From Trichormus_B sp936914905 (GTDB lineage: Bacteria; Cyanobacteriota; Cyanobacteriia; Cyanobacteriales; Nostocaceae), in the NCBI RefSeq assembly GCF_039871975.1, contig NZ_JBDPLL010000001.1: 64,000 nucleotides of DNA, one strand, 5' to 3'. The notes below the pieces were generated by a model. It had not been told where the DNA came from. It ran no database searches and was given only the letters and a program-made list of their open reading frames with translations. Below, piece by piece: positions 59,280 through 64,000 of this stretch. Position 1 is the first letter of the stretch; the number at the start of each line of letters is the position of its first letter. The translations under genes and the position numbers were made by a program.

Positions 59280-61208
59280 TTACAACTTAGTGCCGCACTC
59301 AGAACAGAAGTTATGCTTAGGCGAGTTTTTTGTCCCACAATGACTGCAAGCAACTGGCTCATCTGTATTTGTCGGTGCAGGTTTTGGCAAACCAAACATC
59401 TGCGCATTACTCTTACCAGGGGCTACCATCGGATAGCAGTTTTCATCTCTGGTAACATGAACGTTGACAATCACCGGTCCATTGTGTGCCAGCATTTCAG
59501 CAATTTTATCTGCCAATTCTTCCCGGCTGCTAATCACCATCCCTTTGATGCCATAAGCCTGTGCTAACAGCTCAATATCTGGCATCCCTACTTCCATATT
59601 TGAGCAGGAATAACGTTCACCATAAAAGGCTTCTTGCCATTGACGCACCATTCCCTGCCAACCATTATTTAAAATTACAGTCTTGATATTTATCCCATAC
59701 TGTGCTATAGTACCCAACTCCTGTAAGCACATTTGGAAACTGGCATCACCGCTAATACAGATCACTTCTTCATCAGGGAAGGCTACTTTAGCACCCATAG
59801 CCGCAGGGACACCAAAACCCATTGTTCCTAAACCGGCGCTAGAAATCCAGCGTCTAGGTCCATTTTTGAGAAATTGTGCTGCCCACATTTGATGTTGACC
59901 AACATCGGTGGTATAAAAAGCATTGGGTGCTTGACTCCCAACTGCCACAATTAGCTCTTGGGGAGAAATGCTGTCAGCATGATGAGGCACAACCAAGGGA
60001 TAATCTTGTTTCCAACGGTTAATTAGATTTAACCATTCCTGATTTTGATTAGGTGTAGTTTTTCCCGTTACGTCTTGACATCGCCGGAGTAAATCAGTTA
60101 AAACACTCTTGACATCGCCAACTATAGGAACTTCAGGAACGCGGTTTTTACCAACTTCTGCCGGGTCAATGTCGATGTGAATGACTTTAGCACGGGAAGC
60201 AAATTCACCTATTTTTCCTGTTACACGGTCATCAAATCTTGCACCAACACAAATCAGCAAGTCACAATCTGTAACCGCAAAATTAGCGTAAGCAGTACCG
60301 TGCATCCCCAACATTCCTAAAGATAGGGGATGATGTTCATCAAATACACCGATACCCATGAGGGTTGTGGTGACGGGGATATTAAATAATTCTGCCAGAC
60401 GTTTAACTTCTGCGTGGGCATTGGCTGCGATCGCACCCCCACCAACATATAATAAGGGTCTGCGACTTTCCCTAATCAACTGAATCGCCGCATTAATTTG
60501 TCGAGGATTACCTTTAACTGTAGGACGATATCCAGGTAACTTGACTGAACCAGGTTCTACAGGCAGATAATCAAATTCTTCCAAAGCCACATCTTTGGGA
60601 ACATCTATCAAAACTGGTCCTGGTCTGCCTGTATTGGCAATGTGGAAGGCTTCAGCCACAATCCGCGGCATATCTTTGGGGTCACGGACTACATAAGAAT
60701 GCTTGACAATGGGCAGAGTAATACCGTAGATATCCGTTTCTTGGAAAGCATCTGTACCAATTGCCGCTCGTGGTACTTGTCCTGTCACCACAATCATCGG
60801 AATCGAATCCATGTAAGCTGTGGCAATACCTGTCACCAAGTTAGTCGCTCCAGGACCAGAAGTACCAAAACACACTCCTACTTTACCTGTCGCGCGGGCG
60901 TAGCCGTCAGCCGCATGGGAAGCACCTTGTTCATGTCTAACAAGAATGTGTTTAATTGTACCAGTTGCTTCTACTTTATACAGGTCATCATAAATCGGTA
61001 GAATTGCCCCACCGGGATAACCAAAAATGTACTCAACACCGTGACGGAGAAGACTATCTAACAAGGCAAACCCGCCAGAAGCCCTTGTGGGAGCCACAAT
61101 TGGTGAGTTAGAGAGAGGAGACTTTTGGTGATGTTCAGATTGTGGGAGACTTATTTGAGAAGGCGATTCTCCTGCGGAGACACTTTGTGAACGCACGGTT
61201 AACCTCAA
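59280..61208 (-). CDS. ilvB: Acetolactate synthase large subunit with C-terminal zinc ribbon
   Basis: 642 residues; first step of valine, leucine and isoleucine synthesis. ThDP enzyme: catalytic E in LVRHEQGASHAADGYARATG, GTSGPGATNLVTGIATAYMD, FAD region VGARFDDRVTGK, and metal/ThDP motif GDASFQMCLQELGTIAQYGI … NNGWQGMVRQWQ. After the normal end (…YPMVAPGKSNAQMFGLP) an added tail has C621-x2-C624-x10-C635-x2-C638, a zinc-ribbon. The small subunit IlvH is not in the window. Intact. The tail may be an interaction module. Confidence 0.9.
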   Translation of the reverse strand: MRLTVRSQSVSAGESPSQISLPQSEHHQKSPLSNSPIVAPTRASGGFALLDSLLRHGVEYIFGYPGGAILPIYDDLYKVEATGTIKHILVRHEQGASHAADGYARATGKVGVCFGTSGPGATNLVTGIATAYMDSIPMIVVTGQVPRAAIGTDAFQETDIYGITLPIVKHSYVVRDPKDMPRIVAEAFHIANTGRPGPVLIDVPKDVALEEFDYLPVEPGSVKLPGYRPTVKGNPRQINAAIQLIRESRRPLLYVGGGAIAANAHAEVKRLAELFNIPVTTTLMGIGVFDEHHPLSLGMLGMHGTAYANFAVTDCDLLICVGARFDDRVTGKIGEFASRAKVIHIDIDPAEVGKNRVPEVPIVGDVKSVLTDLLRRCQDVTGKTTPNQNQEWLNLINRWKQDYPLVVPHHADSISPQELIVAVGSQAPNAFYTTDVGQHQMWAAQFLKNGPRRWISSAGLGTMGFGVPAAMGAKVAFPDEEVICISGDASFQMCLQELGTIAQYGINIKTVILNNGWQGMVRQWQEAFYGERYSCSNMEVGMPDIELLAQAYGIKGMVISSREELADKIAEMLAHNGPVIVNVHVTRDENCYPMVAPGKSNAQMFGLPKPAPTNTDEPVACSHCGTKNSPKHNFCSECGTKL

Positions 61209-61357
61209 AATATAACTAAAGTTAAGGCTTAGATTCTGTATTTATAATTTCATTTTAATGGCAAAGCTCTTATTACCAATGCTTAGAAATCTCTATTTAT
61301 TAGCATTAATTATCAGTATTTTATCAGCATTAAGGATGGATTATGATCCTACAGGAT

Positions 61358-62605
61358 TTAGATCATATCTTGCAAGACTCTCCTGGTATTGTGCCAAGTC
61401 CAGAAACCGATAACTAGGACAGTGAGACTCATTCCGGACAGCACTACTGGCAATCCAAACGCGTTAACCAGCTTGGTTGTAATCAACAGAGGTGCAGAGA
61501 GGGCAATATTAATAGCATGATTTTGAAAGCCAAATACCTTACCATGCATTGCTGGCGGAGTGTTTTGTTGAATCAAAGTTTGCATTGGCACGTTAATTAG
61601 GGCTGCACCTAAACCTAAGAAAACGGACAGTCCCAACACTAAAGCTAGGTTCTGAATAAAAATAAACATTCCTAATGCCACTGCCATAAAGATAAAACCA
61701 ATCAAAGGCAAAGGCTTACGATGTAATTTCTGTCCAAAGTGTCCTATAATCCCTGCACCTAAAACCATTCCTACGCCAGCCGCTGCGACAAAAAAGCTAA
61801 AATCAGTTTGCTCTAAGTTTAACTTTGCAGCTAATCTAATGGATAATTCCAGGAGTGCAGCAAACACGCAGTACAAAGCGACGATTTGCAGCATAGCATT
61901 CCAGATGAGTCCATTTTGTTTGAGATACCGCCAACCTTGTAAGAATTCAGTTAAGGGATTAGCTACAGAGGTTTGCCGATCTTCTTTAAAATGAATGGGT
62001 AGCATAATTGCCGCAGACAAAAGGTAGAAACCACCTACTAATATTTCTTTACCAAATTCAAACTTGAGATATTCAGCCCAGTGCAGAATTGGCTTGCCCA
62101 CAGCATAGCCAACAATTAATGCTCCCATCATGGTGCTGCTAAATAAGGCATTGGCAGCCATTAGATTCTCTCGTTTCACCATTAGGGGTATAGTGGCTTG
62201 TTCGGCGGGAGCAAAAAACTGTGTCACAGTAGAGATACCAAAATTCAGTGCTAATAATATTCCTAACTGTCGTGGCAAGAATGGTATACACAGCGTCAAT
62301 AACCCACGGATAAGATCAGAACCAATCATGATCAGCCTTTTTGGCATCCTGTCAACAATGACACCACCAGCAGAACCAAAAAAAATAGCTGGCAGGGTAA
62401 AGGCCATGTATAAATAAAAGCGCCCTGTCCCTTCTGACAAATTAGCAGGTAAGTATTTTTTCTCTAATAAGTCAATCATTAGGATTAGTAAAACCTTATC
62501 TGCTAACTGGGAAATCAGTTGCCCAATCCACAGAAGCATAAAATTGCGGTTTTTTAGCAGTGCGGCAAAGCCGTTATTGAAAGCAGTTGGTTCAGTGGGA
62601 AACAT
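61358..62605 (-). CDS. MFS transporter
   Basis: 415 residues, about twelve membrane helices. NRNFMLLWIGQLISQLADKV, GSAGGVIVDRMPKRLIMIGS (MFS loop motif between helices 2 and 3), and a late AALINVPMQTLIQQNTPPAM, HGKVFGFQN. This is the MFS_3/enterobactin-exporter-like group, often drug or metabolite export; the substrate is unknown. ATG 62605. Intact. Confidence 0.82.
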   Translation of the reverse strand: MFPTEPTAFNNGFAALLKNRNFMLLWIGQLISQLADKVLLILMIDLLEKKYLPANLSEGTGRFYLYMAFTLPAIFFGSAGGVIVDRMPKRLIMIGSDLIRGLLTLCIPFLPRQLGILLALNFGISTVTQFFAPAEQATIPLMVKRENLMAANALFSSTMMGALIVGYAVGKPILHWAEYLKFEFGKEILVGGFYLLSAAIMLPIHFKEDRQTSVANPLTEFLQGWRYLKQNGLIWNAMLQIVALYCVFAALLELSIRLAAKLNLEQTDFSFFVAAAGVGMVLGAGIIGHFGQKLHRKPLPLIGFIFMAVALGMFIFIQNLALVLGLSVFLGLGAALINVPMQTLIQQNTPPAMHGKVFGFQNHAINIALSAPLLITTKLVNAFGLPVVLSGMSLTVLVIGFWTWHNTRRVLQDMI

Positions 62606-62743
62606 TTAGATACTATTGACTAAGGTAATTGGGCATGGGGCATAGGGCATGGGGCATTAGGAAAATTACTTCCCCATCTTCCTCATTTCTCTCATCTTCC
62701 CCATCTCCCCCATCTTCCGTGTCCCCAGTCCGCAATCCTCTCT

Positions 62744-63331
62744 TTATTCATAGTGTTTTAGTAAAAAATGTAAAAATTCAGCAGCATTCAGACGATTCTG
62801 GGGCTGGGAACACCCAATTGATTGATCTACCCAATGACCTTGTACCATTTGGGGTGATCGCCACATTGATAAATGCTCTACTGATGGATCGGCATAAAAA
62901 TTATCTTCCCCACTACTTAAAATAGCAGAACTCCAATGGGTAAAATAATCATGACTCAAGCGATGTATTGGGAAATTACCCCATAGTGGGACTCCCCAGC
63001 CATCTATAGCAATAAAAGCTTTGACATTACCGCCCAAGACTTGCCACTTGCTAGCAGCGATAATTGCACCAATTACACCAGCACTAAAACTAATAAATAT
63101 AACAGGCGATTCTAGCTTATTACTCAAGCGATGCCTACAGCGATCAAAGTTATCATGCAAAAACTGCAAAATATGAAATCCTGATAAAGCTAAAATACCT
63201 TCTCCTGGAAAAGTAAGTATATCTACTGCGATTCCATTGATGGTTATATCAGTCGCTGGATTTAAGCATTCTGCAATAAAGCTTTCAGTTAATTTTGGTT
63301 CATGAATTCCAGGGCAAATAATAATAGTCAT
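62744..63331 (-). CDS. Small alpha/beta-hydrolase-like protein
   Basis: 195 residues. MTIIICPGIHEPKLTESFIA is a hydrolase beta-strand start with a CPGIH oxyanion-type turn; VIFISFSAGVIGAIIAASKW has S-x-S-A-G as a modified nucleophile elbow; VEHLSMWRSPQMVQGHWVDQ and H near the end could supply the histidine. A lipase-like or acyl-transfer role is possible. Conserved hypothetical of cyanobacteria by appearance. Intact. Confidence 0.55.
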   Translation of the reverse strand: MTIIICPGIHEPKLTESFIAECLNPATDITINGIAVDILTFPGEGILALSGFHILQFLHDNFDRCRHRLSNKLESPVIFISFSAGVIGAIIAASKWQVLGGNVKAFIAIDGWGVPLWGNFPIHRLSHDYFTHWSSAILSSGEDNFYADPSVEHLSMWRSPQMVQGHWVDQSIGCSQPQNRLNAAEFLHFLLKHYE

Positions 63332-63662
63332 TTACTTTGTAATATTGGGAATTATCACACTGTTCATTCTTTAGAAAGATTAAATATTTTAGATTTAATA
63401 TTTTGAATATTATGTACTTGTATCAAATTGTACCTTTGATTTAGTTTTACTTTAAGTTGAAAATTACACACATTTGGCACAGATAACTAAAAAACACAGT
63501 CTCCTATGTAAGGTAATAACAACACTATGCCTTCAGATGTATATTTTTGTGTTTATGTCTATCCTATCCCCCTGGAAGGGATAATACTAAACAAGTATGG
63601 GTAATGATACAGTCATTCCCACTTAACAATTTCACCATTTTGGTTATATTGAGGAAATTATT
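63332..63662. other. Divergent intergenic region
   Basis: Upstream of two divergent genes. AT-rich with ATTAAATATTTTAGATTTAA-type palindromic runs near 63378. GAGGAAA precedes the GTG at 63663. No further signal. Confidence 0.4.
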
Positions 63663-64000
63663 GTGGTTGCAACTCCAGAAAAACTGCAACATACTCACGA
63701 GCATCTACCAGGCCATGACCGAGTAGCTGTATTGCTCATGGGCTACGGTGAAGTCGAAAGCTACGAAGATTTCGCTAATTATAATGAACAGGCTTTAAAT
63801 CTACTTACTGCCAAATTCGCTCCAGTACCCACTTGGATTTATCCCCCCCTAGCAAAACTATTGGCGTTATTTGACCGTCATGAGTGGGGACATACACATC
63901 ATGATTTCATCTCTCCACATAATGCCATTTTTGAACGGCAACGGGCTGGAATTGAACACAAATTACAACATAAGTGGGGTGATGGTATTCAAGTTTTCAA
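63663..64000 (+). CDS. Ferrochelatase-like protein, 5' part (cut by window edge)
   Basis: GTG 63663 has GAGGAAATTATT upstream. The first 112 residues: HEHLPGHDRVAVLLMGYGEV, ESYEDFANYNEQALNLLTAK, FAPVPTWIYPPLAKLLALFD, RHEWGHTHHDFISPHNAIFE. The VLLMGYGEV strand-loop and later lysine-rich helix recall the ferrochelatase fold (PF00762), but this is not the standard HemH start (LLNLGGP). Probably a second, cyanobacterial chelatase-like protein; ends outside the window. Confidence 0.5.
   Translation, partial: MVATPEKLQHTHEHLPGHDRVAVLLMGYGEVESYEDFANYNEQALNLLTAKFAPVPTWIYPPLAKLLALFDRHEWGHTHHDFISPHNAIFERQRAGIEHKLQHKWGDGIQVF

Overview
The window looks like a heterocystous (Nostocales) cyanobacterium. 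Evidence: a light-dependent pigment gene (ChlP geranylgeranyl reductase), a cyanobacterial NTRC (thioredoxin reductase fused to thioredoxin), AgrE arginine dihydrolase, an RRM-type cold RNA-binding protein, many GCGATCGC (HIP1) sites and AT-rich intergenic DNA. About half of the recognisable loci are broken by stops, frameshifts or insertions, and IS remnants are common. That level of decay fits a host-dependent Nostocales such as the Azolla cyanobiont; the species is my inference, not something the window proves.

Layout. 1-3.95 kb: gene fragments around an intact queD, plus transposase remnants. 4-6.6 kb: oligopeptide-type ABC permease, HD hydrolase, tRNA-Gly(CCC). 6.7-10.3 kb: WD40 pseudogene, cysA, and a broken YidD-like gene with a Cys-rich tail. 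10.6-15.1 kb: chlP, a dead DUF4212/sodium-solute symporter pair, TPR lipoprotein. 15.4-18.9 kb: an RNase D-like and a dehydrogenase pseudogene, rbp, an orphan antitoxin. 19.2-24.9 kb: agrE, Rpn-type pseudogene, DUF2085 protein, a gene disrupted by a MITE. 24.9-35 kb: cell-wall amidase, pyrG, a two-repeat protein, ROK kinase, a TPR/GT61 pseudogene, a second ABC permease and NTRC.

35.2-47.9 kb is a surface/pilus glycosylation region. It holds a broken pilin paralogue and a broken methyltransferase, then intact pilA, an ogtA-like TPR O-GlcNAc transferase and a GT4 glycosyltransferase on the plus strand. Converging on them on the minus strand are a broken TPR-GT41 gene, a broken two-part glycosyltransferase and a truncated FkbM methyltransferase. 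47.9-56.6 kb is an IS graveyard (two ISAzo13-type copies next to 100-N assembly gaps, TnpB fragment, IS5/DDE_4 remnants, a complete but dead IS66 with target duplication) that encloses one intact peptide-binding lipoprotein gene. 56.7-64 kb: DacB-type pseudogene, TerB-like protein, small HTH protein, ilvB with a zinc-ribbon tail, an MFS transporter, a small hydrolase and the start of a ferrochelatase-like gene.

The most interesting general signal is how the genes were broken. In at least eight places a 10-17 bp tandem duplication, with no older repeat behind it, shifts the frame, and removing one copy restores a sensible reading frame. A second signal is a small MITE-like family (three copies, TAAGTAGGT ends, apparent TA target) whose removal restores the ORF it interrupts.
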